Shown here: in pieces, positions 18,693 through 26,841 of the stretch | Layout: every line of letters starts with the position of its first letter | How positions within the stretch are numbered: the first letter of the stretch is position 1 | Source of the DNA: Parasediminibacterium sp046546515 | GTDB lineage: Bacteria > Bacteroidota > Bacteroidia > Chitinophagales > Chitinophagaceae | Direction of reading: 5' to 3' | Length of the DNA stretch: 64,000 nt | Assembly (NCBI RefSeq): GCF_046546515.1 | Contig: NZ_JBKHKJ010000002.1 | Span: forward strand, 124,001 to 188,000 | Translations under genes and position numbers: made by a program | The notes under the pieces: model-generated | The model's input: only the letters and a program-made list of their open reading frames with translations | The model's database searches: none | What the model was told of the DNA's origin: nothing

Positions 18693-18718
18693 TAGCTTTA
18701 TCCTGATACCCCCCAATC

Positions 18719-19065
18719 TATAAAAATCTTATCTTTGTGCTAGAAATGCACTTGATACAAACTAATTACCAAACTAGTGTCTTAGCATCCCAATCGTAGT
18801 TCTTTTTTTACTAATATTAAGATAGTTGTAGTCTCAAAATTTGGTCTTGTATTTATGGCTGTGAAATATGCACAAATCAAGCAGAAAATAAGCACAAAAT
18901 AAGCATAAAATAATCAAAAAATGAGCATAAAATACGCAAAAATCACGCAAAAAAATTTAATGATGTTGTTGATAATCAATGACTTGCTAGGTTAGTAACG
19001 ATTTTTGAAAAAACAAACAGCGTAAAAATGCCACAACTGAAACTATTTTAATAAAAAGTAAGATA
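18719..19065 (+). repeat. Dispersed ~350-bp repeat with 11-nt array, copy 1
   Basis: The order AAAATCTTATCTTTGTGC.AGAAATGC, TTCTTTTTTTA.TAATATTAAGATAGTT, a .TTGTATT.ATGGCTGT block, an 11-nt array, GATAATCAATGA and CTGAAACTATTTTAATAAAAA is repeated, diverged but collinear, inside the element at 58324-58898 (58368-58740). The gap 18600-19229 contains no gene. Confidence 0.7.
18863..18950 (+). repeat. 11-nt periodic degenerate array, locus B
   Basis: Eight 11-nt units follow one another with no slip: GAAATATGCAC, AAATCAAGCAG, AAAATAAGCAC, AAAATAAGCAT, AAAATAATCAA, AAAATGAGCAT, AAAATACGCAA, AAATCACGCAA. The anchor GATAATCAATGACTT lies at 18971-18985. Confidence 0.85.
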
Positions 19066-19229
19066 AAAAATATATTATTAAAAATATGCAAATATTTTCT
19101 TCTTGCCCTGTTCCTTTTACCTTTTCCTTTAGTTAAATTGCCCAGGCCTTTATTTTCTTTCTTTTTCTACTTCCTATAAAACTTTGTGCATCTTTGTGTT
19201 TTCGTGCCTTCGTGGCAAATAAGTAAAAA

Positions 19230-19988
19230 ATGAATAAAATTGTTCTAATAACGGGGGCAACGTCTGGCTTTGGGAAAGCCATTGCCCAAAAATTTGCTGC
19301 CGCCCACTACAACTGTATTATTACCGGCAGGCGGAAAGAAAAATTACTGGAAGTGGCCAACGAGCTAAACCAGCGATTTGGCGTAGCAATACTGCAACTT
19401 GTGTTTGACGTGCAAGACAAGAAAGCTGTTTTTGAAGCAATAGAAAGTCTGCCCGAGGAATGGAAAGCCATTGATGTATTGATCAATAACGCTGGGCTAG
19501 CCTTGGGGAGGGACAGCTTCCAAGATGCCAGCCTAGATGATTGGGAAACAATGATTGACACCAATGTGAAAGGGCTGATGTATGTAAGCAAGGCGGTAGT
19601 GCCATTGATGACAGCCCGCAAGCAAGGGCATATCATCAACCTTGGCTCTATTGCAGGCAAGGAAGCCTATAAAAACGGGAATATGTATTGTGCTACCAAA
19701 GCCGCTGTAGATATGCTAAGCAAAACCATGCGGATAGACCTGCTGCCTTTTCACATAAAAGTAACTGCCATTCACCCCGGTGCTGCGGATACAGAATTTT
19801 CTATGGTCCGCTTTAAAGGGGATGCGGAAAAAGCAAAGCAAACTTATAATGGCTACACGCCTTTACATGCCGAGGATATTGCAGGTATTGCTTTTTATTG
19901 TTCTGAGTTGCCTCCGCATGTGTGCATTAACGAATTGGTGGTTACATGCACTGCACAAGCTAATGCAACTGTATTTTATCAGGTGTAA
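19230..19988 (+). CDS. SDR-family NAD(P)-dependent oxidoreductase (YdfG-like)
   Basis: The 252-residue protein is a classical short-chain dehydrogenase. It has the nucleotide-binding TGATSGFGKAIAQ near residues 8-20, an Arg-rich segment TGRRKEKL suggesting NADP preference, NNAG in DVLINNAGLALG, and the catalytic Ser/Tyr/Lys in NLGSIAGKEAYKNGNMYCATKAA. The close fit to YdfG-type 3-hydroxy acid or serine dehydrogenases is from memory; the substrate is not proven. It is monocistronic, preceded by a CTTTGTGTTTTCGTGCCTTCGTGGCA repeat arm at about 19190-19218. Confidence 0.9.
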   Translation: MNKIVLITGATSGFGKAIAQKFAAAHYNCIITGRRKEKLLEVANELNQRFGVAILQLVFDVQDKKAVFEAIESLPEEWKAIDVLINNAGLALGRDSFQDASLDDWETMIDTNVKGLMYVSKAVVPLMTARKQGHIINLGSIAGKEAYKNGNMYCATKAAVDMLSKTMRIDLLPFHIKVTAIHPGAADTEFSMVRFKGDAEKAKQTYNGYTPLHAEDIAGIAFYCSELPPHVCINELVVTCTAQANATVFYQV

Positions 19989-20105
19989 TTATTTTACAAA
20001 ATGCTATAATTTGGATAGCTGACAATTTTTTACGACCTAAGGTGTAAAAACATTATCTTTTAAACTAACTAAAGTGTAAGAACTTTACCAAGGAATTGTA
20101 ATATC

Positions 20106-20462
20106 CTAATAAGGCATCTTTGAATTTCTTTTAGCATCCTTGGCATCTTGCTTTAACTGCCTTTCTATTGCTTTTTGTTCTTCTCTTTTCTTCCTAGCCG
20201 CCTCTTTTTCCTCTTTTGTTGGCTTGGGAGGCCTGCTTAGCTCGCCAGTCCTGATGCCCTTCTTTTTGGTAGTGGTTTTTCCAGATACGGGGTCAGTTTT
20301 TTTTGTGGCAACCTTAGAAGCTTCTTTCTGATTTATATAGGTATTTAACTTTTCTGCCCCTATGGCTCCAGTAGGGCATCCCATAGGGGCACCCCCAGGC
20401 CTAAATAGCCCACAACTACACAATGTCAGCACGATTATTATAAAACAAACAATATTTTTCAT
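20106..20462 (-). CDS. Small lysine-rich lipoprotein, function unknown
   Basis: From the ATG at 20462 (an alternative ATG lies two codons upstream) the product has 118 residues. It begins with a lipoprotein signal (IVCFIIIVLTLCSCGLF, Cys at the end of LCSC). The short mature part has a Cys/Pro/Gly stretch (GGAPMGCPTGAIGAEK) and ends in a highly charged, probably helical tail (KPTKEEKEAARKKREEQKAIERQLKQ). I do not recognise a domain. It lies 18 nt downstream of the gamma-carbonic-anhydrase gene on the same strand, so the two are probably cotranscribed. Confidence 0.7.
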   Translation of the reverse strand: MKNIVCFIIIVLTLCSCGLFRPGGAPMGCPTGAIGAEKLNTYINQKEASKVATKKTDPVSGKTTTKKKGIRTGELSRPPKPTKEEKEAARKKREEQKAIERQLKQDAKDAKRNSKMPY

Positions 20463-20486
20463 GCACAATATTTTACTGCCAATAAT

Positions 20487-21020
20487 TTACTTTTTCACTT
20501 CGTTGTAAGCTTCGAACCAACTTGCATATTTTACATAGTTGTTGGCTATCCTGTCTATCTCGCCATGTATTTTATCTTGCGATATATCTTTTACCTTTTT
20601 TGCTGGCACACCTGCATAAATGCTTCCTGCTTCTACTATCGTGCCTTCCAGCACCACTGCGCCTGCGGCAACAATGGCATTGCTGTTTACAATGCACTTG
20701 TCCATTACTATAGCACCCATCCCAATAAGAACGTTGTCTTTTATGGTGCATCCATGTACTAGGGCATTGTGGCCAATAGAAACATTGTTGCCAATAATAG
20801 TGGCGTTTTTCTGATAAGTGCAATGTATAATGGCTCCATCCTGCACATTTACTTTATTGCCTATAGTAATATTGTTTACATCCCCACGGATTACTGCATT
20901 AAACCATACGCTGCCCTCATCGCCCATTTGCACATCGCCCACAATAGTTGCGTTGGGTGCTACAAAACAGTTGTTACCAAATTGGGGCGTTTTTCCTAGC
21001 ACGGTTAATATATATGCCAT
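20487..21020 (-). CDS. Gamma carbonic anhydrase-family protein (YrdA/PaaY-like)
   Basis: The 177-residue protein is a left-handed beta-helix of hexapeptide repeats (FVAPNATIVGDVQMGDEGSVWFNAVIRGDVNNITIG). The three metal-binding histidines of gamma carbonic anhydrases appear in IIHC, GHNALVHGC and nearby. Family members are trimeric, and some have carbonic anhydrase activity, others acyl-transfer or thioesterase roles. Length fits the YrdA group. It is upstream of a small lipoprotein gene. Confidence 0.9.
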   Translation of the reverse strand: MAYILTVLGKTPQFGNNCFVAPNATIVGDVQMGDEGSVWFNAVIRGDVNNITIGNKVNVQDGAIIHCTYQKNATIIGNNVSIGHNALVHGCTIKDNVLIGMGAIVMDKCIVNSNAIVAAGAVVLEGTIVEAGSIYAGVPAKKVKDISQDKIHGEIDRIANNYVKYASWFEAYNEVKK

Positions 21021-21035
21021 AAACTATACATTTTT

Positions 21036-21207
21036 CTGCTCACCACATAGGCACATAGAACACATAGGGAAGAAAAAGCAGAGAAAATATAGTATTTTTG
21101 CTTTGTTTTTAGCTGCTCAGGCTTAATAAGAAAAGATAGAAATAATGCAAATAATTATATTTCCTGTTTTTAAATCGCTTGGTTCTATGGGCCTATGTGG
21201 TGAGTAG
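21036..21207. mobile_element. CTCACCACATAG inverted-repeat element, copy 1
   Basis: Two 25-bp arms, CTGCTCACCACATAGGCACA... (21036-21060) and ...GCCTATGTGGTGAGTAG (21183-21207), are inverted repeats matching at about 23 of 25 positions across a 120-bp A/T-rich centre. A related pair bounds 29059-29217, and single arms occur at 15780-15812 and 51355-51385. There is no coding sequence, so it is a MITE-like candidate. Confidence 0.6.
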
Positions 21208-21238
21208 TTGTTTTTTATTGAGCAACAAAGCTGCATTA

Positions 21239-21655
21239 TTACCTAACCATTACCCCATTTGATATTTGCAGTTCTTTCCTTTTGGCAAGGTAAGCTGCCA
21301 TATCTAGTGGCCCGGTAAGACCACCTTCCTTTTTATCAATAATCCAATACTGGTCTGAGCCTTTCAATTGCTGTTGCCACAAAGGGTTGTCTTCAAAAAT
21401 TGCCCTGGCTTTTTCTGTTACCTTTCTATGAATAATAATATATGAAGGGTCAGAATTATAATCGATAATCTCGCCCAATATTACATCTTCAAAGCCGTCT
21501 TCTTTTGAATGTACCAATTTGGTATTGGCAGGATTTTCCTTATCTATTTCTAAATAATAATAATTGCCTAGGTTATACCTTTTTTCAGTTTTGCAACCTG
21601 CAAAAACAACAAGCAGCCATAAGCAACCCAAAACAAATGGTACTGTTTTGTTCAT
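21239..21655 (-). CDS. Lipoprotein, function unknown
   Basis: The 138-residue product starts with a lipoprotein signal peptide ending in VVFAGC. The mature part (YNLGNYYYLEIDKENPANTKLV, WQQQLKGSDQYWIIDKKEGGLTGPLDMAAYLAKRKEL) has no domain I can name. The GLTGPLDMAAYLAKR end is a soluble helix, and the protein is predicted to be anchored to a periplasmic membrane face. It stands alone between repeat-containing gaps. Confidence 0.7.
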   Translation of the reverse strand: MNKTVPFVLGCLWLLVVFAGCKTEKRYNLGNYYYLEIDKENPANTKLVHSKEDGFEDVILGEIIDYNSDPSYIIIHRKVTEKARAIFEDNPLWQQQLKGSDQYWIIDKKEGGLTGPLDMAAYLAKRKELQISNGVMVR

Positions 21656-21781
21656 AGAAGCTATTTTTTTATATACATTATAAAGTTTCTGCTAAACTAA
21701 GCCATTGTTTAGAGAAATACCAATATTTGTTACTGCTCACCACTTATTTTGTCACAAAGCCTCAAAGCAGTAACAAAACTT

Positions 21782-21815
21782 AAAAAGCCCATTGCATCTC
21801 TGCAACAGGCTTTTT
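21782..21815 (-). terminator. Rho-independent terminator downstream of lpdA
   Basis: AAAAAGCC and GGCTTTTT flank an inner TTGCA/TGCAA stem with a TCTC loop. On the minus strand it lies about 40 nt beyond the lpdA stop codon and ends in a T run. Confidence 0.7.
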
Positions 21816-21856
21816 AATAATTAAATGATTTTTTCGCTCACACTGATGACGTAGGA

Positions 21857-23266
21857 CTAAATATCAGTTGCTTCGCCATAGGCAACAGCAGTTGCTTCTT
21901 TAAATGCCTCGCTCATGGTAGGGTGAGGGTGAACGGCGTTTAATATTTCGTGGCCAGTAGTTTCCAGTTTCCTGGCAGTAACTACTTCGGCAATCATTTC
22001 GGTAACGTTTGTGCCAATCATGTGAACGCCTAGGAGTTCGCCATATTTTGCATCGTAAATTACTTTTACAAAACCATCGGTATTACCAGATGCACTTGCT
22101 TTACCGCTAGCAATGAACGGGAATTTACCCACTTTAATATCTAAGCCAGCATCTTTGGCGGCTTTTTCGGTAAGGCCAACACTAGCAATTTCAGGCGTAC
22201 AATAGGTACAACCTGGGATATTGTTGTAGTCCATAGGCTCGGGCAAATGGTTTAATTTCTTTTCGTTGTAACCAATAAATTCGGCAGCATTAATGCCCTC
22301 TTTGCTGGCAACGTGCGCCAATGCCTGTCCTGGCGTGGCATCCCCAATGGCTAATATGCCTGCAACGCTGGTTTGGTAATATTTGTCCACAACTATTTTG
22401 CCTTTCTCGGTTTTGATGCCTAGTTCTTCCAAGCCAATATTTTCTATGTTGGCTACTACACCTACTGCACTAAGTACTATGTCTGCTTCTAAAGTAACAT
22501 AGCTGCCATCTTGTAGCTTTACTTTGGCTTTAACGCCTTCGCCAGAAGTGTCAACGCTTTCAACAGAGGCGTTGGTCATAATGTCTATGCCTTGCTTCTT
22601 GTAGTTCTTTTCCAATTCTTTGCTAATGTCCTCATCCTCAACAGGAACAATGCGTGGCAAAAACTCCACGATGGTTACCTTAGTACCCATGCTGTTGTAG
22701 AAATAAGCAAATTCTACCCCTATGGCGCCACTGCCCACAATAATCATGCTTTTGGGTTGTGCTGGCAACACCATGGCTTCCCTATAGCCAATTACTTTTT
22801 GGCCATCAATAGGCAGGTTTGGCAATTGGCGGCCACGGCCACCTGTTGCTATTACTATGTATTTTCCTTCCACTATTTGTTTTGCCCCATCAGCAGCAGT
22901 AACTTCTATTTGCCCCTTTGCTTTTATTTTGCCGTAACCCATAATTACGTCAATCTTGTTCTTGCGCATCAGGAATTGAACGCCTTTGCTCATTTTGTCG
23001 GCAACGCCACGGCTACGCTTAATAACGCCGCCAAAATCATGGCTAACGCCAGTTGAGGTAATGCCATAATCGGCAGAATGCTTCAAGTACTCATATACCT
23101 GCGCGCTTTTCAGTAATGCTTTGGTAGGGATACAGCCCCAGTTTAAGCAAACACCACCTAGGCTTTCTTTTTCAATGATTGCTACCTTGAAGCCCAATTG
23201 GGAAGCACGTATAGCAGCAGGATAGCCACCCGGGCCGCTACCTAAAACAATTACATCGTATGCCAT
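21857..23266 (-). CDS. lpdA: Dihydrolipoyl dehydrogenase
   Basis: This 469-residue flavoprotein is the E3 subunit of 2-oxoacid dehydrogenase complexes and glycine cleavage. It shows the FAD motif VLGSGPGGYPAAIRA at 7-21, the redox disulfide GGVCLNWGC (Cys40, Cys45), the NAD-binding GSGAIGVEFAYFYNSMG, an FAD-contact segment ILAIGDATPGQALAH and the C-terminal catalytic HPHPTMSEAF. Length is standard. It is monocistronic; the E1/E2 genes are not nearby. Confidence 0.96.
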   Translation of the reverse strand: MAYDVIVLGSGPGGYPAAIRASQLGFKVAIIEKESLGGVCLNWGCIPTKALLKSAQVYEYLKHSADYGITSTGVSHDFGGVIKRSRGVADKMSKGVQFLMRKNKIDVIMGYGKIKAKGQIEVTAADGAKQIVEGKYIVIATGGRGRQLPNLPIDGQKVIGYREAMVLPAQPKSMIIVGSGAIGVEFAYFYNSMGTKVTIVEFLPRIVPVEDEDISKELEKNYKKQGIDIMTNASVESVDTSGEGVKAKVKLQDGSYVTLEADIVLSAVGVVANIENIGLEELGIKTEKGKIVVDKYYQTSVAGILAIGDATPGQALAHVASKEGINAAEFIGYNEKKLNHLPEPMDYNNIPGCTYCTPEIASVGLTEKAAKDAGLDIKVGKFPFIASGKASASGNTDGFVKVIYDAKYGELLGVHMIGTNVTEMIAEVVTARKLETTGHEILNAVHPHPTMSEAFKEATAVAYGEATDI

Positions 23267-23550
23267 AAAATAACCTGTTTGATTTTTTTTTGAAAATATG
23301 GTGGCTACACCATGTATGCCCCCAAGCTAACTTTTTGCGTTTGCGAAATTAGTTGCTAAAGTCCAAACAACAAAAGGTTGTTTCTGAATATGTAGTCGTA
23401 AGTACGTTCTAATTAGTTTAATGCCAGAAAAGTAGCCAAGCCCAAATCGTAAGTGAAATTATATTTAGATGTGTTTCCCCTTTTTGAAGGTTTTGTTTAG
23501 CCACATATAACTATATTGCAGTCATTTGTTTCACAGAAAACTTACCATAT

Positions 23551-24324
23551 ATGAGTTTGGTTGAAAAACTAAAGCATTTAAAGCTGGTTCGTTCCGTCAT
23601 CTACACGGTAGTGGGTGTAGTTACCTATCCTGGCCTTGCCATTATCAATAAAATATCTATTTCTGGTACTGAACATATCAAAAACCTGCCTAAAAAAAAT
23701 GTATTGTTTGTAAGCAACCACCAAACTTATTTTGCCGACGTGATTATGTTTATACATATATTTTGCGCAGTAAAGTGGCGGAAAGAAAACAGGCTTGGGC
23801 TGCCTTATTATTTGCTGTTCCCTATTACTAACTTGTATTTTGTAGCTGCAGAGGAAACGATGAAAGGCAGCTGGATAAGCCGCTTGTTTATTTTGGCAGG
23901 CGCATTAACCGTAAAAAGAACTTGGCGAGCAGAAGGGCAGGAAGTAAGGCGCGGGCTAGACCCATCGGACACACGCAAAATAAAGCAAGCCTTGGAAACT
24001 AGCTGGGTCATTACTTTTCCGCAAGGCACCACAAAACCTTTTGCACCCGGCAGGAAAGGCACCGCTTATATTATTAAGAACAACCAGCCAATAGTAGTGC
24101 CAGTAGTTATCAATGGTTTTTGGCGGGCATTTACCAAAAAAGGCTTGTCATTCAAGAAAAAAGGATCCTTGCTCAGCGTACGCTTTAAAGAGCCAATGGT
24201 TATTGACTATTCCCAACCCGTAGATGAAATACTGAACCAAGTAATGGATGCAATAGAGCAAAGCAAAAAATTCATGCTGAAAGGCAAGCATCATCAGACA
24301 TCAGTCGTATGTAATCAGTCGTAA
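23551..24324 (+). CDS. Lysophospholipid / 1-acylglycerol-3-phosphate acyltransferase family protein
   Basis: The 257-residue membrane-associated protein has a PlsC-like domain. The first motif reads SNHQTYFAD with His57 and Asp63, so five residues separate them where the canonical motif is HX4D. The third motif appears as FPQGTTKPF (classical EGT) and a fourth as VPVVINGFW. These place it in the LPLAT superfamily that transfers acyl groups to lysophosphatidic acid or ornithine lipids; the acceptor is not certain. A heptamer GTCAGTG repeat follows immediately. Confidence 0.83.
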   Translation: MSLVEKLKHLKLVRSVIYTVVGVVTYPGLAIINKISISGTEHIKNLPKKNVLFVSNHQTYFADVIMFIHIFCAVKWRKENRLGLPYYLLFPITNLYFVAAEETMKGSWISRLFILAGALTVKRTWRAEGQEVRRGLDPSDTRKIKQALETSWVITFPQGTTKPFAPGRKGTAYIIKNNQPIVVPVVINGFWRAFTKKGLSFKKKGSLLSVRFKEPMVIDYSQPVDEILNQVMDAIEQSKKFMLKGKHHQTSVVCNQS

Positions 24325-24327
24325 GAA

Positions 24328-24361
24328 GTCAGTGGTCAGTGGTCAGTGGTCAGTGGTCAGT
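24328..24361. repeat. GTCAGTG tandem heptamer repeat
   Basis: AGTCAGTG is followed by GTCAGTG units in tandem, four to five in all, between the acyltransferase and the reductase gene. A degenerate version (AGTAGTCAGTGGTCAGTAGTC) stands upstream of the kdpD gene at 63911-63965. Confidence 0.7.
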
Positions 24362-24423
24362 CGACTATGATATGTAATAGGAAAAGTACACAAAATAATT
24401 TACTTTGATAAACGAGTAAACGG

Positions 24424-25473
24424 ATGCTTCCGGTAAACAAACTGGTACATTTTACAATTACGCAGATTAGGGAAGAAGCACCTTTGGTAAAGTCGTTTGT
24501 ATTAAAACCAGATGTGCCTGTAAGCTACAATGCAGGCCAATTCCTCACATTTGTTTTCCATAACAATGCTGGTGAGGAAGAAAGGCGGAACTATTCCATA
24601 GCTTCCAGCCCTGTAATTGATGAACCAATAACTATTACCATAAAGCGTGTTGACAATGGCACTTATTCGCGGATGATGGTAGATAAAATGCAGGTTGGGG
24701 ACACTTTGCAATCTATCGGGGCATCAGGCTTTTTTGTATTGCCAACGCATATTGCTTCTTTTCAACAACTCTTTTTTATTGCGGCTGGCAGTGGCATAGT
24801 GCCTGTTTTTAGCCTTATCAAAACAGCATTGCAGCTATATCCGCATATTTCTATTGTGTTGATTTATAGCAATTCAAGCATAGAAACGACCATTTTTTAC
24901 CATGAACTAATAGAATTAAGGAAAATATTTGATGGAAGGTTAAAGATTGAATTTTTATTTAGCAATGCCAAGAATTTAAGCAGGGCAAGGCTTGGCATTG
25001 CATTGTTGGAGCAATTGGTAAGGCAGCACGCAAGCATTTCAATGCCCCATATCTTATTTTATTTATGCGGTCCATATAGGTTTATGCAAATGGCTACCAT
25101 CGAGCTGCAAAGGCAGGGCGTGCCGCATGAAAACATAAAAAAAGAAGTTTTTGAAATTGTAAAGCCCAAAACAAAACCACTTCCACCAGATACAGATGCG
25201 CACAGGGTTACTATCCAACTAGCTGGGAAACAATACAATTTTGAAACACAATACCCCTCTACTATCCTTCAAACAGCAAAAATACTGGGCATCAATTTGC
25301 CTTATAGCTGCGAGAGCGGGCAGTGCGGCACTTGCGCCGCTACCTGCATTAGTGGAAAAGTATGGATGTGGCACAATGAAGTATTAATGGACAATGAGAT
25401 AGCCCAAGGCAGGGTACTTACCTGCACAGGATATGCTGTGGGGGGAAACGCTTTATTGAGTTATGAGTTATAA
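24424..25473 (+). CDS. Flavodoxin/ferredoxin-NADP reductase-like protein with 2Fe-2S domain (PaaE type)
   Basis: The 349-residue protein has an FAD-binding barrel (RRNYSIASSP at about 54-63), an NAD(P)-binding domain (FFIAAGSGIVPVFSLI) and a C-terminal plant-type 2Fe-2S ferredoxin domain with cysteines at 296, 301, 304 and 334 (CESGQCGTC). This order is that of PaaE/PaaK-like oxygenase reductases, which pass electrons from NAD(P)H to an oxygenase or desaturase. No phenylacetate genes lie nearby, so the partner is unknown. Such stand-alone reductases in Bacteroidota are often thought to serve lipid desaturases, but that is inference. Confidence 0.9.
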   Translation: MLPVNKLVHFTITQIREEAPLVKSFVLKPDVPVSYNAGQFLTFVFHNNAGEEERRNYSIASSPVIDEPITITIKRVDNGTYSRMMVDKMQVGDTLQSIGASGFFVLPTHIASFQQLFFIAAGSGIVPVFSLIKTALQLYPHISIVLIYSNSSIETTIFYHELIELRKIFDGRLKIEFLFSNAKNLSRARLGIALLEQLVRQHASISMPHILFYLCGPYRFMQMATIELQRQGVPHENIKKEVFEIVKPKTKPLPPDTDAHRVTIQLAGKQYNFETQYPSTILQTAKILGINLPYSCESGQCGTCAATCISGKVWMWHNEVLMDNEIAQGRVLTCTGYAVGGNALLSYEL

Positions 25474-25680
25474 ATTAAAATGGTCCTGAAATTAATATTA
25501 TTAACAACACTAAAAATTGCCCTTATCATTTACCATCAGATATCCCTTGCACAGATTTATTTTTTTATTTATAATGTGAATTCACTATAGCTTGGTGTTG
25601 AATGCTTAATTTTACCTGCTGTAATGCTTGGTTATTTTTCCATTTTCCTTTCTTAACATTATAATAATTGAATAAATACC

Positions 25681-26826
25681 ATGCTTGAAAAAGAAAGGCT
25701 GCTTGCTGTTCAGGAATATTTAAAAATAGATTTTACTAAACATGCTGGATTCCAGGATATTGTAGATTTAGCGTCTGAATTATGTGAAAAACCTATTGCT
25801 TTAATTACACTGCTGGGTGAAAGCATCAACTGGCTAAAGGTAAGGACAGGAGTAGATGTAGAAGCGATGCCAAGGGAAACCTCCTTTTGCCAATATGGGA
25901 TACAGCAGAATGATTTGTCTATAGTACCAGACGCTACTAAAGATGCAAGGTTTGCCAATAACCCTTTAGTAAAATCCAACCCGCATTTAAGGTTTTATGC
26001 CGGGGCCCCACTCATTCTTTCTAATGGGCTAAGGCTGGGTACCTTATGCCTTTTCGACTTAAAGCCAAGCAACCTTACACCATTGCAACAGAAATCGTTA
26101 ACAGTGCTTTCCCGCCAAGTAACAACGTTGATGGAACTTGAGATGAGCGAAAAGAAACTGCTCCAGCAACTGGACGAGACTGACGCAAAAAATGAATCAT
26201 TGAGTAAAATTGCCCAGCTCCAGTCTCATCAAATCAGGCAGCCCTTAACCAATATCATGGGGCTGGTTAATTTAATTAAATATAAGCAGTTTCAGGTAGA
26301 TGATGCCTGGGTAAAAATGTTCATAGAAGCTACAAATAGTTTTGACAACACGATAAAATCTATCGTGTCGGAAAGTATTGGGGTGAAAGACTTAAAAGCC
26401 ATCCATTTCAGCAGGATAGTTGAAGAAATTGAAGATTACGCCATTTTAATGCTAGACGAAAGCGGCTATATTGAAAATTGGAACAAAGGTTCGGAAAAGA
26501 TGAAAGGGTATAAAGCTAAAGAAATAATTGGCAAGAATTTTAGCATATTTTATACCAGAGAAGACAGGGAAAATGGAAAATCATCTTTTTTGATTGAGAA
26601 AGCTAAAACAACAGGGAATGCCCAGGATGAAGGCTGGCGTGTACGCAAGGATGGGTCTACTTTTTGGGCAAGGGTAACAATAACAGCAATAAAAGGTTAT
26701 GATGGCGAAGTAATTGGCTTCACAAAAATTACCAGGGATTTGACAGCCTTAAAAAATGCCAATGACTCTATCGTGTTTCTCAAGAACGATTTGAGCAATC
26801 AAACTTTTGCAAACAAGCCATTGTAA
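25681..26826 (+). CDS. GAF - histidine-kinase-like dimerization - PAS protein without ATPase domain
   Basis: The 381-residue soluble protein has a GAF domain at about 15-155 (LIPLQ-like fold, FYAGAPLILSNGLRLGTLCLFD) and a coiled linker. An H-box-like segment SHQIRQPLTNIMGL carries His183. A PAS domain at about 242-357 follows (AILMLDESGYIENWNKGSEKMKGY, WRVRKDGSTFWARV, GFTKITRDLT). There is no HATPase_c domain and no stop in the wrong place, so it looks like a stable architecture rather than a broken kinase. It may be phosphorylated by, or dimerize with, another kinase; the signal is unknown. Confidence 0.85.
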   Translation: MLEKERLLAVQEYLKIDFTKHAGFQDIVDLASELCEKPIALITLLGESINWLKVRTGVDVEAMPRETSFCQYGIQQNDLSIVPDATKDARFANNPLVKSNPHLRFYAGAPLILSNGLRLGTLCLFDLKPSNLTPLQQKSLTVLSRQVTTLMELEMSEKKLLQQLDETDAKNESLSKIAQLQSHQIRQPLTNIMGLVNLIKYKQFQVDDAWVKMFIEATNSFDNTIKSIVSESIGVKDLKAIHFSRIVEEIEDYAILMLDESGYIENWNKGSEKMKGYKAKEIIGKNFSIFYTREDRENGKSSFLIEKAKTTGNAQDEGWRVRKDGSTFWARVTITAIKGYDGEVIGFTKITRDLTALKNANDSIVFLKNDLSNQTFANKPL

Positions 26827-26841
26827 AATTTTTTTATTTTT

